DNA of 64,000 nt from Gentiana macrophylla (GCA_026214975.1 JAOBSW010000928.1:142774-206773); one strand, 5' to 3'. Counted from the stretch's first letter, positions 9,991 to 21,298 are shown. Notes: generated by a model from the sequence alone, not told the origin. Numbers and translations: made by a program.

Positions 9991-11589
9991 TAGAAAAAAA
10001 AAGTATCGAAGTTGCTGGGCATTTGGTAGAAATCTCGCCTCATCTAAGCACATGTCTAAGTCGCCTGCCTGGCAGCAAGTGTTTCTTGCCAAAGCAGCTG
10101 CTCTAAATGTGGAATGTGAATAACCATCTACTGTCAAGAGGTCATTGTACGATTTAGGACCTGGTACGTGATTTAAAAGCAAGCGTAGGTAATATCTTTC
10201 ACCCTCTCTCGGGTTAGCCGACACAATGCGGCCCACGACCTTACCTTTTTTCCGTTCGGACCACATTCGTTTGCTTGAATCCCAGACGAAATATTTAGGA
10301 AAATCCTTGTATAGAGTTCGAAAGTATGCAGCCCGGTCATTGGTTCGGTTCATATCAAAGAATTGCATCAACGTTGTCTTACCTAGGAAATCATTGTTGG
10401 CGATATTGTTCAGGTCTTGGTCAGTTCCAAATGAGACAAGGTAATTATCGGGGAGATGCAGCTGCAACACGACTACTGCAGGTTGCATCTCGAATAAGTC
10501 AAACGCGTATAAACGCCAGGCAGCCTCAGGTGGACCAACCCACCTCCCTTGTTGGTACTCTTTTACCTCATCTTCAGCATTAGTGGTCGCCATTTGGAAA
10601 GAGATTTTGTCAGGCCCCTTGTAAATGTACTTGTAAATATACTTCACGAGCTTAATAGTTGAGCAGATCTCCACGTTAATGTGGCAGTCGTATTTCTGCA
10701 GTAAGTATGGATTGTAAGGCACGATCCACCGGTTGTCAATCACAAGGCCCCTGACTCTGGTGGAGATACCGGTGTCGCGCCGCCTGTAATGGGGATAGCT
10801 ATTGCATCCATGCGTAGTATATTGAAGAAAATCCTTTGGATATTTGTTCTTGCATTTTTTATCCCGCATACAAGGGCACTTAGGATTAAGCAAACCACAT
10901 GGTCCATGAACCATGTGTTTAAGAACGAGGTCATGCAAACGTGGGTTTAGCGAAGGGTCAGGCAATTCGGCACTGATAAATCGGTCATATGCTTCTGGAT
11001 TTAAGGGCCTAGAATCCCTATCCATAATTAGAAGCAAATGTGCATTGGGCAGGCCTCGTTTCTGGAATTCTATTGAGTAAACACATGCTACCGGTACACC
11101 GAGGACATGATTTTTTAGGAGGTCCTTTTTTAGCATCTCGAGCTTCGATTTGAAAACCCGCGCAAGCAAATCTGGCCGGTTTTGAGGCAGTTCATGTGTA
11201 AGCAAGTGGCTACTAATCTCAGGCCAAGATGGATTGCAGGTCATCGTCAGAAAGAAATCGGGCTTCCCAAAATTCTGCACCAAACACATCGCATCCATGT
11301 AACGTTTTTTCATGTCGCGTGGACCACCCACAAACGAAGGAGGAAGAACAACTTTCCGACCAACCGCAGAGCTGGAGTTGTTTCCGCCTGCGATACTGTC
11401 AAGTATCCCCTGCAAACATTCTGTGCGTATCTCCTTTTGTTGCTTGTAGATATATTCAAGCCGCGAAGTTTCAACCTTCACAAACATATCCACTATGAAC
11501 TGCTGCAGTAACCTGCCCGTGCGCAAAAGCATAGAAGTATCGTTGTCACGTACTTTGCGACTTGTAGCGAGCAAGAGTATTGACGGCAC
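9990..11589 (-). pseudogene. Helitron Rep (HUH endonuclease) domain
   Basis: Minus-strand frame 11589-9892 is the Helitron helicase-like N-terminal domain: LLRTGRLLQQFIVDMFVKVE, RYMDAMCLVQNFGKPD.FLTMTCNP.WPEI, then YSIEFQKRGLPNAHLLLIMD (HUH region), CMRDKKCKNKYPK and LVKYIYKYIYKG with the two catalytic tyrosines. The HUH motif is normally H-x-H within GLPHAH; here the first histidine is asparagine (codon at 11046-11044, CAT to AAT), which should weaken metal binding. At the 3' end the frame leaves the expected FCAPSDPKEL sequence near an A9 run, a one-base slip. Upstream near 11540 another slip separates CRQYSCSLQVA from VRDNDTSMLL. Confidence 0.9.
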
Positions 11590-11678
11590 GAAAAGCGATT
11601 GTTACGTTTCCTAACACCGTTCTCAAATGCTGGGATGAAAATGAAGGAGATGAATAAGAACCTAGTCATTGCAAAAAA

Positions 11679-13082
11679 TTACTGAAGTGTACAAAAGCAA
11701 AGGGTACCTAGCCTTTCTTGGAACAGGAGTTCATCAGCGTTAGCTGCAAAACCGCGCCTATCACCCAAAGCATCACGGCAGCGGTAACCTCGTTTCCGCT
11801 TATTCGGTGCAAGTTTCTCTGTATTACAATGCCATCCAACCTGACCCCGTGGAAATATTAAAGGGTATTGCAACGAATCATAGCATCCGTAGTTGTGGCA
11901 TATTCTGTAAGGCATTGCATCCTTCGAATATATTTGGATATGGCATCCGGGGTTGGAGGCATCTTCCTCGTCGATAGAAAGAATCGTAGACACATCGTCG
12001 CATGTGGGCTCATTATAAACACGTTGATCGAGTCTGGGGTTGCTAACAAGGCACAACTTGTAGCTATCCACACATCCTAAATCCCTAACTTGGCGCAAGA
12101 AACGTGCGTACGGGTTTTCAGCAAGCACATGCATCAATGTGGTCATGACATCCCTAGAAAATCGCGATGACGTAGCCAAGCGCTCCTCGAGCTCAGTCTG
12201 AGGGTCATAGAAATAAAATTACACACCAGTAGGCGTATCAATGTTTCCGTTAAAGCAAGGAAGGTAGTGGTGTATCTTGCCTTGGACCTTGAATGTGTAT
12301 ATACCTTGCTTATTTTTCATAAGCTCGTTATCTTTTTTGGCTGTGAATGTGGTGAATGCTAAGTTATTGTTATAGCTCCTTGCATATTTCCTAAAAGTTA
12401 CTGATTGAATGTCTGAGTCAGTAAATAATCGAGCAAGGGCAGATGGCATCGGTGGGGAGGCAATACTTATCTCGCCTTCAGAGCAACAAAATCCTGCAGA
12501 TTCGTGGTAGAAACGCTTGGCATGGCAATAGGTGCAGCTTGGAGCACTCGGTAAGAGACTGGAATATGATTCAGCACGTGGCACGTGCAATACGTGAGGT
12601 AATTCAGCGGAAACAAAGCCTGGCCTAAGCCTGCCAGAAGGATAGATCTCATGTTGGATATGAGCTGTTCGACATAATGCAGTACCAACACGAGTCGAGG
12701 CAGTGTAGACACAACCTCTTTCCTCTGCGATACCGTGGTCGTGAGAAAGTGCATTGTGCAACCCTGTGTTGGTGGCCGGAGAGTGTGTTGCAGGATCAGT
12801 GACAGAGGAAATTCCTTGGTCACAGGCAAGTGCACATTCGGTGTCATCTACCAGCTGAGAGCTTTGAGCAACCCTACCTTTTGACGCATAGCGCATACGC
12901 CGTTGCCTCAGAAAGTCTGTTTTTTTACAAGCATTCATAGCTGCGTATGCTTTTCTCCTCCTTTCATTTCTCTCTGCTCGACTTTGGTCATCCATCACCC
13001 TGGTAAGTAATGCTATCACAACTGCTAAGCCTAACCTAGTGATGGTAAATAGAAGGCAACTAAGGCTAAGTGCAACGTACAA
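11679..13082 (-). pseudogene. Helitron RepHel N-terminal part, with premature stop
   Basis: Two adjacent minus-strand stretches lie in one frame. 13082-12222 contains basic RNERRRKAYAAMN, then CTYCHAKRFYHESAGFCCSEG, the Cys-rich knuckle typical of plant Helitron proteins. It stops at TAA (12221-12219), exactly where relatives have a glutamine codon. The same frame continues with FYFYDPQTELEERL and NPYARFLRQVRDL, then YDSLQYPLIFPRGQVGWH. After ERL the reading meets a plausible donor (CTAG|gtaccc, about 11708) and an acceptor (atcccag|CATTTG) before the Rep part. The stop is one C-to-T change, so the lesion is minimal. Confidence 0.82.
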
Positions 13083-14200
13083 GACATACGTACAGAGCTA
13101 CTAAATAATTGACCAAAGTCAGTATATAACTAAGAGAGGAAAAGGGTAAACCAAGAGCTACTAACAGAGGCATAGAAGAAGAAGCAAAGGACAAGGGAAA
13201 AAAACGCACCTGCAGAAGCAATTCGCAAAACAAATAACCACAGAAACCAAAGGCACCAAGAAACGAGCACCTGCCGAGAGGAAACACATGAGCACAACCT
13301 AATATACACATCACCACTGGCAAGGGAACAATGTAAACCACACACATCAGACCCCACACGTAGAAAACATGAGGAGAATGTACCAAACATGGCACATTAC
13401 CCGTGGCAACAATGAAAGGATCAATGTCATTATCAAGCCCGTGTACAGAAGGTGTACACACACCAGAAAAATATAGCATACAGACACAAAAACGAACACA
13501 TAATGCACCGAGTGCGTGGGGGGAAAAAACAAAAATCCAAGGCACATGGCCTCAGAAACTGCAGGCTGTACAAGAACAAACGGCACCGTTTTTTCATTTG
13601 ACACAGGATGACTACCACAAAATTCATCAGAATGACCAAGAATAGTAACCCAGGTAACGGCCGAGAAACTAAACTCATTGACCAAAGTCAGTACATAACT
13701 ACAAGAGGGAAAAGGTAAACCGAGAGAAAAGACAAGGCAACAGGGGCAGAAACCTAAGACACGGAAACTTATAGCAGAACTTAGACGCAGAAAATTGAAC
13801 AGGCACAAAGCTAAACCATTAGATTCAATCCTGCCCACTGCAAAACGCGAAACACAATCTAAGACAACATATATTTCCTTTAATCTGTACCCGGGAAAAT
13901 CCAAAACCAATAGACGACATAGTAATTTTTGACTACCTAGTACGAAAGCAATACACCGCACCATCAGATTCAGTCATAAGTATCCTAGAACAATTATCAA
14001 GCGATTAGCAATTAGCAATTAAGCTAGGAAATTACTAAAACAACAAAATAAATAACCAATTACCAGTTCAAACTTTTTCAGAGCCTCATGAGCTAGCAAA
14101 ATTTATCATTTCAAAGACTAAACTTCAGTGACGTTAAGCATTGAAAAAAATGCCTAAATAGTCCATAGAATTTAGGGGGGTAAAAATAAGCAGAATCAGC
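13083..14200. repeat. Non-coding stretch with a 48-bp direct repeat
   Basis: No gene is recognised. The overlapping minus-strand frames here are rich in C, F and L and have no domain. A roughly 48-base direct repeat starts with TTGACCAAAGTCAGTA at about 13110 and again at about 13678; the copies differ at a handful of positions and are separated by about 570 bases. Confidence 0.6.
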
Positions 14201-14209
14201 ATAAAAACC

Positions 14210-14907
14210 TCGTAGCTCTTGAAGGCTACTGCAAATACGGTACTGACCGGCTGTTAATTTACTCGTACATGGAAAACGGAAGCTTGGATTACTGGTTGCA
14301 CGAAACATTTAATGGGACTTGAAGCCTTAACTGGGAAACAAGATTAAAGATAGCTCAAGCGGCAGCCCGCGGATTGGCCTATTTACACAAAGAGCCGAAT
14401 ATAATTCATCGAGACATTAAAAGCAGCAATATTCTTTTGGACGAAAGACTTGAAGCTCATCTAGCTAACTTTGGTCTCTCGAGGTTACTTCTTCCGTACG
14501 ATACGCATGTAACTACGGATTTGGTTGGCACGTTGGGATACATACCGCCTGAATATAGTCAAACATTGACCGCGACTTTCCGGGGTGATGTTTATATTTT
14601 TGGGGTTGTTCTACATGAGCTTCTTACAGGAAGGAGACCTATGGAAGTTAGTAAGGGAACGAATTGCCGGGATTTGGTGTCGTGATTGTTTGAGATGAAA
14701 GAAGAGAAGAAAGTGGAGCAGTTATTTGATTCATTCATATGGAATAAAGATTCTGAAAAGCAACTAATAGAAGTGGTTTCTATAGTATGTAAATGTATTG
14801 ACAAGGATCCCAGAAGTAAGCCCTCTATTGATCAAGTTGTTTCATGGCCTGATGCAATTGAGACTGATAAAATAAAGGTAGAAAATAATTCCCATGTTTA
14901 CAACTGA
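14210..14907 (+). pseudogene. Phytosulfokine-receptor-like kinase domain fragment
   Basis: The plus strand encodes the middle and end of a receptor kinase catalytic domain: [27 protein letters not shown], then a stop, LNWETRLKIAQAAARGLAYL, the catalytic loop IIHRDIKSSNILLD, LVGTLGYIPPEYSQ, GDVYIFGVVLHELLTGRRP and KCIDKDPRSKPSIDQVVSW. The wording is closest to plant PSKR/PSY1R leucine-rich-repeat kinases, which sense sulfated peptides at the plasma membrane. It is dead: an in-frame TGA near 14320, a second TGA after RDLVS near 14686, and DFG changed to NFG, removing the Mg-binding aspartate. The LRR, membrane and N-lobe parts are missing. It lies upstream of the Helitron genes and may be a captured fragment. 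Confidence 0.88.
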
Positions 14908-15222
14908 TGAATGTAGCAAATATAATGAAACTGCATTTTGGGTTTTTCTAAAATGCCTTGGGTTTGAAAACCAATTTGCTGCTTTACATTTTCTGTTATA
15001 AGACAGATGTTGTATGTTCTTCATAATATTTTAAGGAAGTCATCTCATTCTTCAGAATTTCAATGAAAAAAATAAGAATGTAGAGCTTTTCTTTTTCTTT
15101 TTCTTTTTCAATCAATTCAAGCACTCATACTTCTATTTCAAAACCTAGGCTTATAGTTAGAGATGGTTTACAGTTTACACATATGTTTTATTAGTATACT
15201 GACGTTTGATGATACTGAAAAC

Positions 15223-15656
15223 GACGGAAGGAAAAAACCGTAGACGAAATCACATACACTGAAATTGATTAGCCGTTAAACAAACATGCATCCTCACTAA
15301 CTGTGTCAAAACCTCATTAAAACACAACATGCACCCTAACTAAACACTAAAAACAGTAAAAGCAGCAACTCTGTATCTAAGCAATAAACGAAAGATGATA
15401 TATTCACCTCAAACACGATGCAAGTGAAGCAGGATGTACTAACATCTAACACAGAAAAAGCTATAAAAATGAATGAGTAAGCATTTAGGCACTAAACAAA
15501 CATGCATCCTCATCAACAACCGAAGAACACCATCAAAACCCAGCATGCATCCTAATTAACTATCAAAAACACCAACACCAAGAAGTGAATAAGGAAGAGA
15601 TGGAAGAAAAACAACATACACGAAATGGCACACACTGAAATTGCAAAGAAATTGAA
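15223..15656. repeat. Direct repeats upstream of the Helitron genes
   Basis: The phrase AAACAAACATGCATCCTCA and its surroundings (about 80 bases) occur at about 15277 and about 15492. A second pair, around ACACTGAAATTG, occurs at about 15253 and about 15632. The repeats are imperfect and non-coding; they may be Helitron subterminal sequence or an old tandem duplication. Confidence 0.55.
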
Positions 15657-15891
15657 GCCAAAAAGCAGCGAGATAATACAAAGGAACCAAAATTACCTAC
15701 AAATACCAGCTTTGAGTATAATGGCAGAAGCAATACAGATCACCGAAGCTGCAATAACAACGAAAATCAGCACAACGTAAAAACCCAGAATAGAAAAAGC
15801 AAGAAAGAGATAAAAAAAAAAAAAAAAAAAAAAAAAACCCACCGCACAAGACAGGTATAATGTTAGAAAGGTTTTTTGATTTACCATGAAG

Positions 15892-15903
15892 CATATTTAT
15901 AGA
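15892..15903 (-). promoter_or_regulatory. Possible minus-strand promoter with TATA box
   Basis: Minus strand CTATAAATATG is followed 6 bases later by ATG|gtaaat, which could be a short first exon and donor, then a long T run (15810-15836). Position and strand would suit a promoter for the Helitron genes about 2.8 kb downstream. Evidence is only the TATA box. Confidence 0.3.
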
Positions 15904-15909
15904 AGCAGA

Positions 15910-16840
15910 ATCGAAGGCGGTGGTGGAGGACTGATGTCACCGCACTAACCGACTGGGGATGAAGACGGCAGATTGGGCATAAGCTAGAGATCTGGTGGCT
16001 AAACGGCGACGTTTTACGGTACCAGTATGTACGACAAATCAATTTGGTCGAACCACGCAATGAAGTCAATTTGGTCGTACCAAAGATGCAGAATTAATTA
16101 GTATTAGTATACAAACATGTATGATATAGATATGGACGGGAGAGGACGAAAAAAAAACCTTACAACCTAAAAGAAATGAAGATTAAATTTTCAAATTGAC
16201 TCTCACTCTCAAGTAATTTCGGAAAAAGCGTTAGAGATTAAAGTGATGAATCAGTTTGAGGGATGCAAAAAGTGATCTTAACGGACTGATTTTATAATTT
16301 AAAATTGAATTTAATAAACAAATTCTCAGCAATATCATTTTTTTTTTGTTTTGAAAATAGCAATATCCATTTTAAAGTATTCAAAATGCATTTCCCAATC
16401 TAATTATTACCACATTGCTCTAAAATAAATTAGTGAAAATTAAAGAATAATCCAGTTTTTACTACATACTCTTTTTTTTTAGTGCAATAAGGATAAATTT
16501 TTTGGTCATAGACCATTTTACCCTTATTTTCAATTACAACTTCTTCTACTTCATCGCCGGAAGAAAAAGAAATAATATCTAAGAAACCAAATATAATCGT
16601 ATCGTATCTAATATCTATCCAACCGAAACAATCTTATCAGATAACATATCTCTACTTTTTATTTCGAATAAAAGAAATTGATCTATCTGTAATCGTATTT
16701 AAAAAATAAAAAAATAAAACATAAAATCTGGGTAATCAGATAAGTTTAAATCTTTACCAATCCCAAATATTTCGAATATGCGTTTTTTTCTTTCTTTAAG
16801 ATAAAATTGTGTTTGCTTTTTGTTGACATAAGTTGGGCAT
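15910..16840. other. AT-rich intergenic DNA
   Basis: No gene seen. A short direct repeat TCAATTTGGTCG occurs at about 16039 and 16067. The rest is AT-rich with T and A runs. Confidence 0.4.
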
Positions 16841-17521
16841 TTGCAAAGTTTAAGTTCCAAAAGTGGTTTCGTTTTCACTTTTCTAATGGCATTATCATCT
16901 GGTCGTGAACCAGTGCCCAATTGCTTCATTTTTACAGAATTGAGGTCAAATAATCCAAAGTTATTTATATTTGGTTGTATAACCTATGCTTTTTTTATGA
17001 TGATAATACACCTTCTTTCATTTGGTATGATAACAATCACCAGTTTTGGTGATTGTTATCCCTACCTTTCTCAAATCCAAATTCAAGACGCAACATATTC
17101 TTCGGATACAGCTCGTTGGAATCTGGAAATACTCGTCTCGAATCCTAGCAAGACCATAACCGTTTCATACCACGAATTTGCAGTATTCATCACACGTCAA
17201 ACCGAAGACGAATACCGTGTTACAAAGACAGCAATGTTAACGTTGTTTCGACAAAAACCGAGAGATGAGAACGTCTTGAATGTGAATGTGGATGCTTGGA
17301 CGAATATGGGTGATCATATGGGAGGGAAGATAGTGAATTTTGATGTGAATTTACAGTATGAAGGCAACTGCAAATGGAGTTATAGTAAGTTAATTTTACG
17401 TAGAAATAAACGCAAGGTGGTTTATCAATGCAAGGACTTGAAGTTGGAATTTTCATCAAATGCAACTCATGCCAAAATGTTTGGAACTCAATCTTTACCA
17501 TGTGTAGGTGATTATCCTTAG
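16841..17521 (+). CDS. Family member A: membrane protein with LEA_2/NHL-like domain, 5'-truncated
   Basis: The reading frame is open for 226 codons; the ATG at 16886 (MALSSGREP) is an alternative start. One clear membrane segment (about LFIFGCITYAFFMMIIHLL) is followed by the family signature GDCYPYLSQIQIQDATY, a beta-rich domain (LEILVSNPSKTITVSYHEF, then VNFDVNLQYEGNCKWSYSKL) and a terminal KVVYQCKDLKLEFSSNATH. The membrane segment plus a domain with N-P-x-K-x-I-x-[IV]-x-Y resembles NDR1/HIN1-like (LEA_2) proteins, but the match is by eye. Full-length relatives (copies C, D, E, G) have two more N-terminal membrane helices that A lacks, so A is either a truncated duplicate or a divergent short form. 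The frame has no internal stop. Confidence 0.6.
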   Translation: MQSLSSKSGFVFTFLMALSSGREPVPNCFIFTELRSNNPKLFIFGCITYAFFMMIIHLLSFGMITITSFGDCYPYLSQIQIQDATYSSDTARWNLEILVSNPSKTITVSYHEFAVFITRQTEDEYRVTKTAMLTLFRQKPRDENVLNVNVDAWTNMGDHMGGKIVNFDVNLQYEGNCKWSYSKLILRRNKRKVVYQCKDLKLEFSSNATHAKMFGTQSLPCVGDYP

Positions 17522-17876
17522 TATCAAATAGGAATTGTCTTAACAACTTTATTTTATTTTTGTTGAGACAATTAATCTATTGTCATACTAAGTTATAATT
17601 GTTTCTTATGATTTTACATCCCGTCCTTCCTTTCCTTCTTTTTTATTTAATATATCTATATGTTTGGTATTCTGATATATACTCATCAATATTTAATCAA
17701 TGCAACTGTTAAAAGACTATAAAAAAACGTTCGATGTCACGTGCTCTTCAAAATGGCTGCTTGAATCTATGATTTAGAGCACCGAAACAATTAAACCCCC
17801 ACCCTTTTTATTTTCTTTCTAGACAGAGGTTCGGAAAAGGAAAAAAAAAAATTGAGGGCAAAAGACGAACATTATA
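17522..17876. other. 3' flank of copy A
   Basis: AT-rich sequence with no gene. It probably contains the 3' untranslated region and polyadenylation signals of copy A; no firm site was fixed. Confidence 0.3.
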
Positions 17877-18082
17877 CTCCCTCCGTCCCATAATATAAGG
17901 CTTTTTGGCCATTTCACACAGTTTAAAAAAACATAATGAATGAGTTGTTTTTTAATATTTCAATGCAAAATATTGTATTGTTTTTTGGAACTAGCTAATA
18001 ATATTACATTGTTTAGTGTCAAAGTGAAAACAATGCATTTAATATTGTATTGTTTTATGAGAAATACTTATATTTTGGGACA
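17877..18082 (+). mobile_element. Stowaway-like MITE, one end decayed
   Basis: The element begins CTCCCTCCGTCCCATAATA, the classic plant Stowaway (Tc1/mariner) terminal repeat, preceded by TA. The other end should read ...GGGACGGAGGGAG-TA but only TATTTTGGGACA (about 18071-18082) is left, so the right terminal repeat is degraded. Confidence 0.7.
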
Positions 18083-19525
18083 CTATTAAAAAGCCAAAAA
18101 GACTCTATTGTGAGAGAAATGTTAATAAAATATTATATTGATAAAGTAATGATTAAATAGTGTAGTGAGAGAATAAGTGCTAAGAGCTCAGCAACGAGAC
18201 GGTCATACATACATAATCCCAAGATGAAATCTGTAGTTTACCGTCATAATCCCAAGATGAGATGAAATCTGTAGTTTACTCTAAAAGATAGAAGTATCTC
18301 ACTGCGGTGTTATTTTTAAATGTGGAATCTCCACGATAGAGTTTTTAAATAGTATTCACTGCAAGTCTTTCTAACACGAGGGTTCAAATTTGGTTACAAC
18401 TTATCAGATAGATTTAAATTATTCCACGAGATAAACACTTAACTAATTTAAAAAATCATGTTTCTAATGAGTTTCTATCTCCCTTATTCTTCATTTATGA
18501 TTTTAAAGTCAAAAAAGAAAAGAAAAGGTTATTGGATAGTAATAAAATAGGAGTAATATGTGAGAAAATGACAACATTGATATTCTAAAATGACATATGA
18601 AGAGACAATTTATTAATTTTACCTATAACGTGCATTATTTAGAAAGGGGTGTATAGTAGTACTTCTACACAATGTAAGTGTTAAATGAAGGGACTATTTT
18701 TTCACACCAATGTTGTTTTACACTTACCAAGAGCCGAGAGTGAGTTTCGTTTGGATATTCCACACGACAGTCATTCTGACCGTAAATGAGTCGGAAAATA
18801 TATATACTATTACGCCAATTTATGGTCAATTCATTATTAACAACCATTTCGACCCAATTTGAGTGTAATACGATCATTATCTTGATTTTATTCTAATCGA
18901 ATTTTGAATGTTTTTCATATTCAATTAATACCGGTCGAAAGACATTCGACTAAAATTGAGTGAATTTTTTTAATATTCATTCAAATTCGATCGTAATTAA
19001 TAGTGGTCTTTCTTATATTGTTCTTTGTTATATTGACTCAATTATAGTTACGAATGTGTAAAGTATTCTGACTCAATATTGGTCAAAATGATGCTCGACT
19101 ATATATGAGTTTGGAAAACTTCAAACATTCTATTTAAAAGATGGTCGAGAATCAACCAAAGTGTGAATTTCTCAACACGTATATTCGACCATTTTTCAAG
19201 ATATGGATAATGTGTCACATTCTGACCAAACTTTGGTCAGAATGAACGCGCGTAAAATAAAAAAAATAAGGACAAAATTGGAAATAAATTTCTATGTGAT
19301 AAGATAAAAATTGGTGGGAAAAGATATTTCCTAAATGAAACATTAGGTTAGCACTACAAAATCATAAAGCAGAAAATGATCATAAAAAGATTAATTATTT
19401 GCAGTCATTAAATCTACATTTTGAATTTGATTTGTTACTCCAACTTCCTAAATTTACGTACAGTGATCATAACCTCTTCCGTTCTTCATGCAACGTTTTT
19501 TTAAACCATTGTTTCACCTCACATC
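18083..19525. other. Intergenic DNA with a 25-bp palindrome
   Basis: No gene seen. Between 18750 and 19245 the words ATTCTGAC, GGTCGA and TCGACC recur on both strands, ending in a perfect palindrome ATTCTGACC-AAACTTT-GGTCAGAAT at about 19219-19243. This looks like the remains of a DNA transposon, but no terminal repeats or target-site duplication could be fixed. CACTACAA at about 19345 recalls a CACTA terminus without supporting evidence. Confidence 0.35.
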
Positions 19526-19528
19526 CCC

Positions 19529-19571
19529 ATATATATATATACTTGTACGCCTAAAGATACTAAAGCCTTCC
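19529..19571 (+). promoter_or_regulatory. Shared promoter block of the membrane-protein family, copy B
   Basis: A TATATATATATA run is followed by TTGTACGCC and AGATACTAAAGCCTTC. Copies D and E have the same block, and copy C a looser form, at a similar distance upstream of their ATG. The TATA box and the conserved stretch just downstream probably mark the core promoter and start site. Confidence 0.6.
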
Positions 19572-19632
19572 CGAAAAAAAAACCTATTTTTTATTTTTAT
19601 TCCATAGATAATTTGCTCAACCAAATTGACTA

Positions 19633-20654
19633 TGATGGATAACCCATCAGCCGGAAATAAGGTAGAGGTGATGACTGATAGCCCGCACAGAAACAGAAAT
19701 GTTGGATCAAGAAATACGACTAAAAATGTGAAGATAGATGTTTTTCTATCCATGGTTCTCCTGGTAACAGGATTTATGACATTTGGCGGGGCATCGTTTC
19801 TTTACGGGCCTACGGCTACTACGATGACACCGCATTTGATGTTGGTTTCGTGGTTATAATCTTGTTTTCTATTAGTTCTTTGTTTCATTTATTTGCCTTT
19901 TAATATTTTGCTTCATGCTATGATTCGCCATCGCCATCTCTCTTCAGTTGTAAATGTTGATACCGATGATGGGCTTCCGGTGGCGGCAGAGGCATTTCCA
20001 CGGCGGCCAGACGACTCTGACTTTTGCAATAACATTTCCAGAGAAGCCAAGGATAATCCTAATTAAGTTTTTTTGCAAAAAGTTGTATAAGCTATGCTAT
20101 TTTTTATCATCATCGGATATGTTGTCATATATAAACTTATGTTTATCCCATGTTTTGGTGATTGCTCTCCTTACCTCCCTCAAATCCAAATTCAATCCGC
20201 AACCGTCGTCGTATCCAATTATTCAGCAAACCAATCCTCCGGTTTAAGCCTCGGGATTTTGTTCTCTCATCCCGACGAGAGCATAACCATGTCTTACAGT
20301 GATTTTGAAGAATCTGTCACTATTCAAACAGATGATGAACGCATTTTTCCCAAGACAAAGACAATAATGTTGGATCATTTCCGACAAGAACCAAGATGTC
20401 AAACACCTTTAATTGCAAAAGTCGAGGTTTATTCGCGTATGGGAGAGCACACGGCAGACGTTATTGCGAATTTCCTTGTGGATTTGCATTTCAAAATCAA
20501 ATGCAGATGGCGGTTTAATAAGTTGATTTTAGGTCGGGTGAGAAGAAAGGTTGAATATGAATGTAATGACTTGAAGATGAGATTTTCATTGAATTCAACT
20601 CAAGTCAAAATGCTCGGAGATGGAGCGTTATCGTGTAAGGGTTATTATATTTGA
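19633..20654 (+). pseudogene. Family member B: LEA_2/NHL-like membrane protein, frameshifted
   Basis: The likely start is ATG at 19633 or 19636 (MDNPSAGNKVEV). The first membrane helix (IDVFLSMVLLVTGFMTFGGA) is intact, then the frame shifts near 19815 and again near 19895; helix 2 is readable in pieces (FVVIILFSISSLFHLFAF, then ILLHAMIRHRH). ISREAKDNPN is followed by a stop near 20065. The C-terminal half is open again from 20094: FIIIGYVVIYKLMFIPCFGD, CSPYLPQIQIQSATVVVSN, SITMSYSDFEESVTIQTDDE, FLVDLHFKIKCRWRFNKLIL and EYECNDLKMRFSLNST. At least three lesions break the protein; the C-terminal half alone (186 codons) could still be translated if transcribed. Confidence 0.7.
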
Positions 20655-21295
20655 TGATATGGGTAGGACCGTAGGAGGGACTAGAGGAGGAGGGAGTAGT
20701 CTACTACTATTTTTTTTTTTTTTTTCCCGCAATTTCAGTAAAATTTCTATTGCATTGTAGTTATTTTCCACCTAATAGTGTGCAATTAGCTAGGGTTCTA
20801 CCTATTGTATCCCGGTCATTCTAATATTAATATGGTATTTTTAAACGTTGGTATGAGGCACGCGCGTGTGAGTGCGTAAACATAATATTCTTACATTATG
20901 TATAGTTTCAAAAGAAAATAGTTTTGAAATAAAGACCAAATTAAATAGTTTTTTTTTTATATATCAAAAAAGAAATTAATTTTTTTTTTTGAGGGTAAAA
21001 TAGTTTTACAACTTATATATATCTGAGTATTATTGATAGTTTCACAACAAAATACACAAAGTTACCGACACAAATTCTTGAAAATTTTAAGTGAGCAGAT
21101 AAATAAAATAGATTATGCATATAATAATTTTACATCAATTTTTTATTATGATGATCACACTACACTTTCGGATCATTTGTTTTGCTAAATATTCAAACAA
21201 ACAATTTTCAAAACTACCGGTTATATATAGCAGAGATAGAAATTAATATTGAATTTGAATTTATCATATTTATCCTCCTTCTTTTCTTCCCAATA
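20655..21295. other. Intergenic DNA between copies B and C
   Basis: T-rich and A-rich tracts; the first 150 bases resemble the 3' flank of copy C (GCAATTT.AG.AAAAT, TTGCATT, TTTCCACCTA), consistent with shared 3' untranslated sequence. No gene seen. Confidence 0.4.
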
Positions 21296-21298
21296 TAT

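Larger units (their letters stand above)
7550..13082 (-). mobile_element. Degenerate autonomous Helitron (RepHel plus RPA-like gene)
   Basis: Minus-strand genes run N-terminal Helitron domain (13082-11679), Rep/HUH endonuclease (11589-9990), Pif1-type helicase (9990-8344), then an RPA-like OB-fold gene (8063-7550). That set is the standard content of plant autonomous Helitrons, which move by rolling-circle replication. The coding part has a nonsense codon, at least three frame shifts and a substituted metal-binding histidine, so it is inactive as read. True ends (5' TC, 3' CTRR) are unresolved; non-coding flanks may reach from about 6.7 kb to about 16.1 kb and would then include the kinase fragment at 14210-14907. 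Confidence 0.9.

Noticed and set aside
9150..11511. Several plus-strand frames (9150-9362, 11182-11511 and others)
   Set aside because: They are antisense shadows of the Helitron Rep and helicase frames, whose protein motifs are unambiguous on the minus strand.
13066..13964. Long overlapping minus-strand frames rich in C, F, L and V (for example 13545-13066 and 13964-13347)
   Set aside because: Three frames are open over the same DNA, with no domain and no clear start; they come from base composition upstream of the Helitron genes.
19340..19360. CACTACAA as a CACTA transposon end
   Set aside because: No matching TTGTAGTG end, subterminal repeats or 3-bp duplication was found nearby.
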